Source: Pseudomonadota bacterium (GTDB lineage: Bacteria; Pseudomonadota; Alphaproteobacteria; Acetobacterales; Acetobacteraceae). Taken from it: a stretch of 40,536 nt of DNA. A model generated the notes under the pieces. It had not been told where the DNA came from. It worked only from the letters and a program-made list of their open reading frames with translations, and did not search any database. Made by a program: the position numbers and the translations under genes. This document shows positions 1 to 7,194 of this stretch, in pieces. Position 1 is the first letter of the stretch; the number at the start of each line of letters is the position of its first letter. The stretch lies in contig JAKAQU010000001.1 in assembly GCA_021819535.1 (NCBI GenBank), positions 1 through 40,536 of the forward strand, written 5' to 3'.

Positions 1-1952
1 ATCTGCAGGCGGCGTTGGCCGCCCTTTTCACCTGCATGTGCGACCCGGGCGGGCCGGTCAGCCGGCGGGTGCCGGCGCTGCTCAGCTTCACGTTTCTTGG
101 TGCCGCGACCCTCTGCGGTTTCGGGTTTTTGCGCGGGCTCGGCTATGGTGCCATTCCGCTTGCCTCCCTCGCCATTTTCGCCTTCAGCCTGGCCCGCATC
201 TACGGCCAGGCGGCGCAGCAGGTGGGGGCGCTTGCGACCGTCGTCCTGGTCTTGGCGCTCGATCGCCCCTGGCCGGATGCCGCGACCGCGTTCTGGAGTT
301 CAGCCCTTTTCATCGCCGGTGGCCTGTGGGCGGTGTTGCTCACGCTGGTGATCTGGCGGCTCCATCCCTATCGCCCGACCCGCCGCGCGGTTGCCGAAAT
401 CTATCGCGCGCTCGCCCTTCTCGCCGCCGATCTCCGCCGCCTCCTCGCCGAAGGCGATGCCGCCGCCTGGGAAGTGCATGCAAGATCACATCGGCGCGCG
501 GTGCGGGAAGTCATCGAACAGGCACGCGGCGTGGTGCTGGCGACTTTGCGCCAGCGTGGCGCGCAGAGCCCGCGCGCGGCGCAGAGCCTGATCCGGCTGG
601 AAGCGGCGGAGCAGATCTTCGCCGCCCTCATCGCGCTCGATGAAACCCTGCAATCGGCGCGCGAGCCGGCGCGGCGGCAAGCGGCGTCGAAACTGCTCCG
701 CCGCCTCGCCCCGCTGCTGGCGACACTCGCGACCGGGATCATCCGCGACCGCATCGTCTCGCCCACGCGCATGGCGCAGGTGATCGCGGCGCTGGCAACG
801 CCGGTCGTCGGCCTCGCGCCGGACGATCCGATCTCCCGCATCACCGCCGCCATCGTCGATCGCCTGGCGATCGCGCTCACCGTTACGCTGCCGGCCGGGC
901 TCACCCCCGGCGCTCTCGCAGATGGCACGCCGCCGCCGCTCGGCGTCTGCATCCGCGCCCCGCTGGTCGCCAATCTCGCCGCCGATTCGGCCCCGCTCCG
1001 CCATGCCGCCCGCGCGGCCCTGGTCGCCGCCCCCGCGCTCGCCATCACCTTCTACCATGGCGGCTCCTATCAGCACTGGCTGACCATCACCTTGATTTTG
1101 ACCATGCAGCCCTATTTCGCGACCACCCTGCAACGCGCGCTGGAGCGCATCGCCGGCACCGTCGCCGGCGGCTTCCTCGCCTCGCTGCTGGCGCTCGTGC
1201 TCCATTCCCCCTGGCAGTTCGCCGCAGCCCTGTTCCCGCTCGCCATCGCCGCGATGGCCGTGCGGGTAGCGAGCTTCGGGCTCTACATCACGCTGTTGAC
1301 GCCGCTCATCGTGCTGCTGCTGGAAATCGGCCATGCCGGGACCAGTGGGCTTGAGATCGCCGTCATGCGGGCGCTCTATACGCTGCTCGGCGGGCTGCTC
1401 GCGGTCGCCGGCGCGCTGACTTTGTGGCCGAGCTGGGAGCCCGAGCGCCTGCAGGGCGAGCTTGCGGCAGCGCTATGCGCCCATGCCCGCTATGCCGATG
1501 CGACGCTCGCCGCCCTCCTCGGCCACGGCGATGAGGCTACCGCGGAGGCAGCGCGGCGGCAGGCGGGGATCACCAGCAACAATCTCGAAGCCTCGCTGGC
1601 GCGCGCGCTGCATGAGCCGCGGCGGGGACGGCAGAAGCGGCTCGAAATCGCCTTGGTCATCGATGCCGCGCTCCGGCGTCTGGCCGGGCGGCTGGTGGCG
1701 ATGCGGCTCGCGACATCACCACCCGCACCCGATGATGCGGCGGCGCTCACTTCCTGGCGTGAGTGGATCGGCCAGGCGTTCGACGGCCTCGCCGCCCCCT
1801 CCCCTGCCGTCCCGCCGGCGCCGGCCGCCCCCGGCGATCCGGCACTCGCCGAAGCTCTCGGTCGCATCGCCCGCCAGCTCGACCTCATCGCCGGCGCCCT
1901 TCGGCGGGAAAGAGCTTCTTTTTCTGAAGAAAAAGAAGCAAAAAGACTTTGA
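1..1952 (+). CDS. FUSC-family inner membrane protein (5' end cut by window edge)
   Basis: The reading frame is open from base 3 to the TGA at 1950-1952, so the true start lies left of the window. About 649 residues are visible. The layout is that of the FUSC/YccS/AaeB family: an N-terminal block of hydrophobic helices (roughly residues 15-110), a long Ala/Arg/Leu-rich cytoplasmic stretch (about 120-325), a second membrane block (about 330-475), and a charged C-terminal region. Family members are inner-membrane proteins linked to efflux of aromatic acids or fusaric acid. The substrate cannot be read from sequence. The last codons run through a perfect palindrome (1914-1939), so the C-terminal tail rich in Glu and Lys is probably a read-through of a repeat, not a conserved domain. 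dapF follows after 136 bases on the same strand. Confidence 0.85.
   Translation, partial: LQAALAALFTCMCDPGGPVSRRVPALLSFTFLGAATLCGFGFLRGLGYGAIPLASLAIFAFSLARIYGQAAQQVGALATVVLVLALDRPWPDAATAFWSSALFIAGGLWAVLLTLVIWRLHPYRPTRRAVAEIYRALALLAADLRRLLAEGDAAAWEVHARSHRRAVREVIEQARGVVLATLRQRGAQSPRAAQSLIRLEAAEQIFAALIALDETLQSAREPARRQAASKLLRRLAPLLATLATGIIRDRIVSPTRMAQVIAALATPVVGLAPDDPISRITAAIVDRLAIALTVTLPAGLTPGALADGTPPPLGVCIRAPLVANLAADSAPLRHAARAALVAAPALAITFYHGGSYQHWLTITLILTMQPYFATTLQRALERIAGTVAGGFLASLLALVLHSPWQFAAALFPLAIAAMAVRVASFGLYITLLTPLIVLLLEIGHAGTSGLEIAVMRALYTLLGGLLAVAGALTLWPSWEPERLQGELAAALCAHARYADATLAALLGHGDEATAEAARRQAGITSNNLEASLARALHEPRRGRQKRLEIALVIDAALRRLAGRLVAMRLATSPPAPDDAAALTSWREWIGQAFDGLAAPSPAVPPAPAAPGDPALAEALGRIARQLDLIAGALRRERASFSEEKEAKRL
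1914..1939. repeat. Perfect 12-base-arm palindrome overlapping the 3' end of the FUSC gene
   Basis: Bases 1914-1925 (GCTTCTTTTTCT) pair perfectly with 1928-1939 across a 2-base centre (GA). The arms form a strong stem, but neither side has a long T run, so a rho-independent terminator is possible but imperfect. From memory, this AT-rich palindrome embedded in GC-rich DNA recurs at gene ends in Acetobacteraceae genomes, which would make it a dispersed repeat. Only one copy is seen in this window. Confidence 0.7.
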
Positions 1953-2088
1953 TCGGAGCGGTGGGCGCGGGGTGATGCGGCACACCCCTTTCAGGACCGC
2001 CATGCCCAGCCCGAACCGCTTTCCCCGGACAGAAGCTCGCCTGACCGCGACGCTTTCGCGAAACGCCCGCCCCGCCTATATAGCCGGC

Positions 2089-2919
2089 ATGGAAGTGCCG
2101 TTCGTGAAAATGCATGGGCTCGGGAACGATTTCGTCGTCATCGACCGGCGTGCCCGCCCGCTTGCCTTGGCACCCGGAATGGCCCGGGAAATCGCCGATC
2201 GCCATCGCGGCATCGGCTGCGATCAGATCATCCTCCTCGACCACGCCGAGGGCGCCGATCTTTTCATGCGCATCCTCAACGCCGATGGCTCGGAGGCCGG
2301 CGCCTGCGGCAATGCGACGCGCTGCATCGCCGAATGGCTGCATCGCGAGAGCGGTATCACGACGCCACTGATCCGCACCCAGGCCGGCGATCTCCCGACC
2401 TGGCGCGAGGCGGATGGGCGGATCGGTGTCGATATGGGCGCGCCCCGCCTCGCCTGGGACGAGATCCCGCTCGCCCGCCCGCTCGATACCCTGCACCTGC
2501 CGCTGGCATGGGGCCCGCTCGCCGATCCGGCGGCATGCAGCATGGGCAATCCGCACGCGACATTTTTCGCGACCGCGGTCGAGGCGTTGCCGATCGCCGA
2601 ACTCGGCCCGGCGCTGGAGGGCGATCCGCTGTTCCCAGAGCGCGCCAATATCGGGATCGCCGAAATCCTCTCGCGACGTAGGATCCGCCTCATCGTCTGG
2701 GAGCGCGGGGCCGGGCGCACGCTCGCCTGCGGCTCGGGAGCCTCGGCCGCCCTCGTCAATGCCCATCGCCGCGGACTGGCCGAGCGCTGCGCGACCCTCC
2801 TCCTCGATGGCGGCGAGATCGACATCGCCTGGCGCGAGGCGGATGGCCACGTCCTGATGACCGGCCCCGCCGCGATCGCTTTCGAGGGCACGATGACGCT
2901 CGCCGATCGCCCCGCATGA
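2089..2919 (+). CDS. dapF: Diaminopimelate epimerase
   Basis: Converts LL- to meso-diaminopimelate in the cytoplasm, feeding lysine synthesis and peptidoglycan cross-linking. The predicted protein is 276 residues, the normal length. It begins with the family N-terminus (MHGLGNDF at residues 8-15). Both catalytic cysteines are present: C73 in ACGNATRC and C214 in ACGSGAS, with the preceding ERGAG at 205-209. The frame is open far upstream (to 1462), but that part is the FUSC gene in another frame. ATG 2089 gives the conserved start; ATG 2110 would cut into the family motif. The stop overlaps the next start (ATGA at 2916-2919), so dapF, mtaB and ftsY are probably translated as a coupled operon. 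Confidence 0.97.
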   Translation: MEVPFVKMHGLGNDFVVIDRRARPLALAPGMAREIADRHRGIGCDQIILLDHAEGADLFMRILNADGSEAGACGNATRCIAEWLHRESGITTPLIRTQAGDLPTWREADGRIGVDMGAPRLAWDEIPLARPLDTLHLPLAWGPLADPAACSMGNPHATFFATAVEALPIAELGPALEGDPLFPERANIGIAEILSRRRIRLIVWERGAGRTLACGSGASAALVNAHRRGLAERCATLLLDGGEIDIAWREADGHVLMTGPAAIAFEGTMTLADRPA

Positions 2920-4145
2920 GCGCCGAGATCATCACCTTCGGCTGCCGCCTCAACGCCTATGAGAGCGAGGTGATGCGCGGCCATGCCGCCGGGCTCGATG
3001 ATACCGTCATCGTCAATACCTGCGCCGTTACCGCCGAGGCCGAGCGCCAGGCGCGCCAGGCGATAAGAAGGCTCGCGCGCACGCGGCCGGGGGCGCGCAT
3101 CATCGTCACCGGCTGCGCGGTGCAGACCGATCCCGCCCTCTGGGCGACGCTTCCCGGGGTCGCGCAAGTGCTCGGCAATGTCGAAAAACTGCGTCCCGAA
3201 AGCTTCCGCCGCGATGCCCCGAGCGCGGTCTCCGATATCATGGCGGCGCGGGAGACGGCGGCGCATCTGGTTCGCGACTTCGCCGGCCGCACCCGCGCCT
3301 TCCTCCAGATGCAGCAGGGTTGCGATCACCGCTGCACCTTCTGCATCATCCCCTTTGGCCGCGGCCCGAGCCGGAGTGTGGCACTCGGCACGCTGGTCGA
3401 TGAGGCGCGGGCGCAGGTGGCGGCGGGGTATCGCGAAATCGTCCTGACCGGCGTCGATATCGCGAGCTACGGGCGCGATCTACCGGGGCGGCCGCCGCTC
3501 GGCCAGGCGGTGCGGCGCCTTCTCGCCCTGGTCCCGGAATTGCCGCGGCTTCGCCTCTCCTCGCTCGACCCGGCGGCGATCGATGATGATCTCTGGCGCC
3601 TGATCGCCGAAGAGCCGCGACTGATGCCCCATCTCCATCTTTCGCTCCAGGCGGGATGCGATCTCATCCTCAAGCGCATGAAACGCCGCCACTCGCGCGC
3701 CGAGGCCAAAGCCGTGATCGCGCGCGCGCGCTCACTCCGGCCCGGGATCGCGATCGGCGCCGATCTCATCGCCGGCTTCCCGACCGAGGATGAGACGCTG
3801 TTCGCCGAAACCCTCGCCTTCGTGCGCGAGGCGGAGATCCCGTTTCTCCACGTTTTCCCCTACAGCGCCCGCCGCGAAACGCCGGCCGCGCGGATGCCGC
3901 AAATCCCGCCCCCCCTCCGGCGTGAGCGGGCATCCCTTTTGCGCGCGGCGGGAAAGACGGCGCTTTCCGTGTTTTTGGCGACGAAAACCGGGACCGAGGC
4001 GCGGGTTCTGGTGGAAACCGAAGGTGAGGGAATGTCCGAGCATTTCGCGCGCGTGCGCCTCTCCCGGCCGGCGCCGCCGGGGACGCTCCTGACCACGCGC
4101 ATCACCGGTGCCGGCAGCGATCACCTTCGCGCCGAGGTGCCCTGA
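2916..4145 (+). CDS. mtaB: MiaB-like tRNA methylthiotransferase (MtaB type)
   Basis: Radical-SAM enzyme of the methylthiotransferase family. The MtaB branch adds a methylthio group to N6-threonylcarbamoyladenosine at tRNA position 37. It has 409 residues. The N-terminal domain carries three cluster cysteines, C10, C36 and C67. The radical-SAM triad is C136, C140 and C143 in GCDHRCTFC, binding the second [4Fe-4S] cluster. The LSSLDP segment and the HLSLQAGCD segment typical of the family are present, and a TRAM-like C-terminus follows (about 335-409). The start overlaps the dapF stop and the stop overlaps the ftsY start (TGATG at 4143-4147). MtaB rather than MiaB is inferred from the short N-terminus and FGCRLNAYE opening. 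Confidence 0.9.
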   Translation: MSAEIITFGCRLNAYESEVMRGHAAGLDDTVIVNTCAVTAEAERQARQAIRRLARTRPGARIIVTGCAVQTDPALWATLPGVAQVLGNVEKLRPESFRRDAPSAVSDIMAARETAAHLVRDFAGRTRAFLQMQQGCDHRCTFCIIPFGRGPSRSVALGTLVDEARAQVAAGYREIVLTGVDIASYGRDLPGRPPLGQAVRRLLALVPELPRLRLSSLDPAAIDDDLWRLIAEEPRLMPHLHLSLQAGCDLILKRMKRRHSRAEAKAVIARARSLRPGIAIGADLIAGFPTEDETLFAETLAFVREAEIPFLHVFPYSARRETPAARMPQIPPPLRRERASLLRAAGKTALSVFLATKTGTEARVLVETEGEGMSEHFARVRLSRPAPPGTLLTTRITGAGSDHLRAEVP

Positions 4146-5062
4146 TGGCGCTCGGTTTTCTCTCGCGCCTCAAGGATGGGCTCGCCCGCAGCACGCAGAA
4201 GCTCACCAATGGGCTCGCCTCCGTACTCACCCGGCGCAAGCTCGATGACGAGGCGCTCGCCGACCTCGAGGATCTCCTGATCACGGCCGATCTCGGCCCG
4301 CAGGCGGCAGGCCGAGTGATCGCCGCGTTTCGGCGCACGCGCTTTGGCAAGGATATCGCCGAGGAAGAAATCAAGACCGCGCTCGCGGGCGAAATCGCGG
4401 CCATTCTCGCCCCGGTCGCCCGCCCGCTGCTCCCCGACCCTGCCCGCCATCCGCATGTCGTTCTCGTCGTCGGCGTCAATGGCACCGGCAAGACGACGAC
4501 GATCGGCAAGCTCGCACTCGCCTGGCGCGAGGGCGGGCTGCAGCCGATGCTGGTCGCCGGCGACACGTTCCGCGCCGCCGCCGTCGAGCAGCTCGAAATC
4601 TGGGGCGAGCGGGTGGGCGCGCCGGTGATCAAGGGGGCGGCCGGGGCCGATGCCGCCGGCCTTGCTTTCGAGGCGCTCGCGCGCGCGCGCGCCGAGGGCG
4701 CCGATGTTTTGCTGATCGACACCGCCGGGCGGCTCCACAACAAATCGGCGCTGATGGAGGAATTGCGCAAGATCATCCGCGTCCTCCGCAAACAGGACGA
4801 AACGGCGCCGCATGCGGTGGTCCTGGTGCTCGATGCCACCACCGGCCAGAACGCGATCGAGCAGGTGCGCGTGTTCAAGGAGATGGTCGATGTCAGCGGG
4901 CTGATCGTGACCAAGCTCGACGGCAGCGCGCGTGGCGGGGTCGTGGTCGCGCTCGCCGAGACCTTCGGCCTGCCGGTCCATGCGCTCGGGGTCGGCGAGC
5001 GGGCCGGCGATCTCCGCGCCTTCGACCCGGAGGCCTTTGCCGCGAGCCTCGTCGGCCTCTGA
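4145..5062 (+). CDS. ftsY: Signal recognition particle receptor FtsY
   Basis: GTPase that docks SRP-bound ribosomes at the inner membrane for co-translational membrane protein insertion. It has 305 residues with a short N-terminus, as usual in alphaproteobacteria, followed by the NG domain. The P-loop GVNGTGKTT lies at 110-118, DTFRAAAVEQL at 140-150, DTAGR at 192-196, TKLDG at 256-260 and the GVGE closing loop at 282-285. Its ATG overlaps the mtaB stop by one base. It converges on the permease gene of the sugar ABC transporter. Before the cassette insertion described below, the two stops would have been only about 32 bases apart. Confidence 0.97.
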   Translation: MALGFLSRLKDGLARSTQKLTNGLASVLTRRKLDDEALADLEDLLITADLGPQAAGRVIAAFRRTRFGKDIAEEEIKTALAGEIAAILAPVARPLLPDPARHPHVVLVVGVNGTGKTTTIGKLALAWREGGLQPMLVAGDTFRAAAVEQLEIWGERVGAPVIKGAAGADAAGLAFEALARARAEGADVLLIDTAGRLHNKSALMEELRKIIRVLRKQDETAPHAVVLVLDATTGQNAIEQVRVFKEMVDVSGLIVTKLDGSARGGVVVALAETFGLPVHALGVGERAGDLRAFDPEAFAASLVGL

Positions 5063-5094
5063 CGCGCCGGCCCGGCGAGCCCCCGCGGACGCGC

Positions 5095-5170
5095 TCAGTG
5101 CCCGCCGGTGCGCGCGCTGATCAGCCGCTCGGCGAGCACGGCGGCGATGATGATGCCGCCGATCGCCGAG
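5095..5170. repeat. Direct repeat copy 1: stranded 3' end of the sugar permease gene
   Basis: These 76 bases match 6214-6289 with a single difference (T5099 versus C6218); 5100-5170 are identical to 6219-6289. Read on the minus strand they encode the last 24 residues and stop of the permease, but here they are detached from the rest of the gene. Beyond 5170 and before 5095 the similarity stops abruptly. This copy is next to ftsY and is probably the original gene end, displaced when the cassette 5171-6213 arrived. Confidence 0.95.
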
Positions 5171-5193
5171 TCATGAGAAAGACTGAGGCATTC

Positions 5194-5805
5194 TCAGCGA
5201 TCATCGACACGAGGTTTATCCCCTTCGGCACGTATTTCGGCAAGAATTTGCTCGGCGGTTTCGTTCGTTTTGTAGTTTTTTCTTCGTAACCACCACTGAC
5301 TCCATGCAATGGCTGTTGCGACCAGAAAGCCTATGAATACAATAATTTCACCTAAGGCAAGCGCGATAGTTCTTTTCATCTGATCCGACGAAAAGACGAC
5401 GTAAAAACCATCAAATACGCCGGGAATCGAACCTACTAGGCCAGATACCGCTGCCGATACGAAAGAACTTGGAGTTGGAAGTTCACGAGGAGCCTTGGCT
5501 AGCCTTTTAAGATCAGAATCAGAAACATAACGAATGACCAAAGATTCTGGCGCTCTGTGATCCAAACGTATTTTTTGCCGGCGATTAGATGATGAACGAA
5601 CATTTGGACGATTCTCGGCTAAATGTTCTGGATCGATAGGAGAATTTTTCTCATTACTGACTTCTGAAGATGGTTCATTCTCATCAAAAGAGTCTTCAGA
5701 TAAAATTTTACCTGTGGAGTGATGTATATCTTGGGCGGACTGTTTGTGGGCAGTCACAATATCTATGTCAGCAGACTTGTCCTTTGGATCATCATGAGCG
5801 GACAT
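5194..5805 (-). CDS. Unrecognised membrane protein of the inserted cassette
   Basis: 203 residues from ATG 5805, chosen because an AGACAGG ribosome-site-like sequence lies just upstream and the start is 10 bases after the stop of the preceding gene. An in-frame start at 5871 would overlap that gene. The first 110 residues or so are hydrophilic and rich in Asp, Glu, Ser and Lys. One moderately hydrophobic stretch (about 120-143) and one strong membrane helix (about 150-172, ALALGEIIVFIGFLVATAIAW) follow, then a basic segment (LRRKNYK) and a charged tail. This suggests a membrane-anchored protein with a large soluble N-terminal part. I do not recognise a family. Codon use and AT content mark it as foreign. 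Confidence 0.75.
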   Translation of the reverse strand: MSAHDDPKDKSADIDIVTAHKQSAQDIHHSTGKILSEDSFDENEPSSEVSNEKNSPIDPEHLAENRPNVRSSSNRRQKIRLDHRAPESLVIRYVSDSDLKRLAKAPRELPTPSSFVSAAVSGLVGSIPGVFDGFYVVFSSDQMKRTIALALGEIIVFIGFLVATAIAWSQWWLRRKNYKTNETAEQILAEIRAEGDKPRVDDR

Positions 5806-5815
5806 AAGAGCCTGT

Positions 5816-6115
5816 CTATTCCAAAGTAGGCTCAGATTCGTCTTGAACTTCTTCTCTCTCCAACTCGGCAACGAGCCGCGAGAGATGGCGAATTAACGAT
5901 TTGATATCTGAAAGAGGCATTACCACGGCGCTTCGATAGAACGGTCTATATTCGCGGCCCACATAGTCGCCAAAGACGATGCGTACCATCTTGCATTCTC
6001 GTATGATGCTCGTCGAGAAGGTATCGCAGTAATGAGCAGGCACCTGAAGCCAGGAATTTTCTGGGTCACTTTCCGGGGCTTTCCGGAGTTTTCGTTTTGA
6101 TATCGTTTCTGACAT
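5816..6115 (-). CDS. Small unrecognised cytosolic protein of the inserted cassette (possibly DUF3467-like)
   Basis: 99 residues, start ATG 6115 preceded by AGAAGGG at a good spacing. It has no signal peptide or membrane helix. The core reads like a compact alpha/beta domain: YCDTFSTSI, then VRIVFGDYVG, then SAVVMPLSDIKSLIRHL, then an acidic tail. The order of an FG-containing strand followed by a VVM-P helix resembles short DUF3467-type proteins, but this is a loose visual resemblance and could be chance. It is the first gene of a two-gene unit, with the downstream membrane protein starting 10 bases after its stop. The 98 bases upstream of it are very AT-rich, contain TTATTAAGAATAA, and probably hold the promoter. 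Confidence 0.75.
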   Translation of the reverse strand: MSETISKRKLRKAPESDPENSWLQVPAHYCDTFSTSIIRECKMVRIVFGDYVGREYRPFYRSAVVMPLSDIKSLIRHLSRLVAELEREEVQDESEPTLE

Positions 6116-6213
6116 AACAAAACCCTTCTGTTATTAAGAATAATTTTTGCTTTGGAGTTGCCATCTGGTCAAGTCAGAAGAAGTGCAGCGCATGAGAGAG
6201 TCGATAAATCCCT

Positions 6214-6289
6214 TCAGCGCCCGCCGGTGCGCGCGCTGATCAGCCGCTCGGCGAGCACGGCGGCGATGATGATGCCGCCGATCGCCGAG
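6214..6289. repeat. Direct repeat copy 2: functional 3' end of the sugar permease gene
   Basis: Partner of 5095-5170 (75 of 76 bases identical). This copy is in frame with the permease gene and supplies its last 24 codons and stop, so the insertion left the gene intact. That is the pattern expected when an integrating element carries a replacement gene end. Confidence 0.95.
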
Positions 6290-7194
6290 CCCTGCCAGAA
6301 CGGCGAGACGCCGAGCAGGTTGAGGCCGTTCCTGATCATCACCATGATGAAAACGCCGATGAAAGTGCCGATGATCGACCCCCGCCCGCCCGCGAGCGAA
6401 GCCCCGCCGATGACCACGGCGGCGATGGCGTCGAGTTCGAGCGCTGTGCCGGCCAGGGGATCGATGGAGAGGATCTGCGCCGACAGCAAAACCCCGGCGA
6501 CGGCGGCGAGCGCGCCCGAGACGACATAGGGAAGGATGCTGTAGGCGAGCACGTTGAGGCCGGCGGCGCGCGCTGCCTCGCGGTTCGAGCCGATGGCATA
6601 GATGGTCCGCCCGCCCTTGGTGAAGGTGAGATAGAGCCAGGCCAGAACGTAGAGCGCGATGAGTGTTGCGACGTTGGAGGGAACGCCGAGGATCGGCGTA
6701 TAGACGAGATCGTTGAAGCCGGGCGGGAGATCGGAGATCGAGTTCTGGCCGGAGAAGATATAGGCGAGGCTGCGCCCGATCGCCATCACGCCCAAGGTGA
6801 CGACGAAGGAGGCGAGGCCGAAGCGCGCGACCAGGATGCCGGAAAAAAGGCCGATCCCGGCGCCGATGGCGATGGCGACGAGAACGCCGCCGAGAATGCC
6901 GCCATGCGGCATCGCGAGTCCCATCAAAACCGCCGTGACGCCGAGCACCGAGCCCACCGAAAGATCGATCCCGCCGGTCAGGATGACGAAGCTCATCCCG
7001 GCCGAGACGATGCCGGTCACCACTGATTGGTCAAGAAGATTGAGGAGATTGTTGGTTTGCAGGAAAAACGGCGAGGCGAGCGAGAGGGCGGCGAAAACGA
7101 TGAGGGCGAGGCCGAACATCCGCACTTCGAGGCGGGTTGCAAGGCGCGCCCATCCGCGCCGGGCGAGGCTGTCTGACATCTGCAAAAATCTCAC
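6214..7194 (-). CDS. Ribose-type sugar ABC transporter permease
   Basis: 326 residues of the RbsC/XylH/AraH family of inner-membrane permeases that import sugars together with a RbsA-type ATPase. There are eight or more hydrophobic helices. The family signature segments are present: ILTGGIDLSVGSVLG near residue 75-85, a cytoplasmic coupling loop GSNREAARAAG near 203-213, and VVIGGASLAGGRGS near 255-268. The start is GTG 7194, overlapping the ATPase stop (GTGA); ATG 7179 is an alternative. Its last 24 codons are duplicated downstream next to ftsY. The transported sugar cannot be told from sequence. Confidence 0.92.
   Translation of the reverse strand: MRFLQMSDSLARRGWARLATRLEVRMFGLALIVFAALSLASPFFLQTNNLLNLLDQSVVTGIVSAGMSFVILTGGIDLSVGSVLGVTAVLMGLAMPHGGILGGVLVAIAIGAGIGLFSGILVARFGLASFVVTLGVMAIGRSLAYIFSGQNSISDLPPGFNDLVYTPILGVPSNVATLIALYVLAWLYLTFTKGGRTIYAIGSNREAARAAGLNVLAYSILPYVVSGALAAVAGVLLSAQILSIDPLAGTALELDAIAAVVIGGASLAGGRGSIIGTFIGVFIMVMIRNGLNLLGVSPFWQGSAIGGIIIAAVLAERLISARTGGR

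Larger units (their letters stand above)
5171..6213. mobile_element. AT-rich inserted cassette between 76-base direct repeats
   Basis: About 1.04 kb with a base composition unlike everything around it. For example, line 5641-5700 has 20 G/C of 60, while flanking lines are mostly 65-80% G/C. It holds two minus-strand genes and little else, and is bounded by direct repeats 5095-5170 and 6214-6289. A short related sequence lies near each inner edge: CATGAGAAAGAC at 5172-5183 and CATGAGAGAGTC at 6191-6202 (10 of 12 match). No integrase, transposase or terminal inverted repeat is visible. It could be a non-autonomous integrative element using the permease 3' end as its attachment site, or foreign DNA joined with local duplication. 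The insertion is clear; the mechanism is inference. Confidence 0.75.

Noticed and set aside
486..1334. Minus-strand open frames opposite the FUSC gene
   Set aside because: Gln/Arg/Gly-rich shadow translation of GC-rich DNA; the plus-strand frame has clear membrane helices.
2223..3329. Long minus-strand open frame opposite dapF and mtaB
   Set aside because: Low-complexity Arg/Ala/Ser-rich translation, no ribosome site or domain, and both genes on the plus strand are unmistakable.
5066..5080. CGCCGG-C-CCGGCG inverted repeat after ftsY as a terminator
   Set aside because: Short stem with a one-base loop and no T run; such palindromes are frequent by chance in DNA this rich in GC.
5183..5197. 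CTGAG...CTCAG hairpin after the cassette membrane-protein gene
   Set aside because: Only a 5-base stem and it overlaps the stop codon; too weak to call a terminator.
5098..5289. Small plus-strand frame across the left repeat and the cassette edge
   Set aside because: It begins in the stranded permease repeat on the opposite strand and has no ribosome site; the minus-strand gene overlapping it is better supported.
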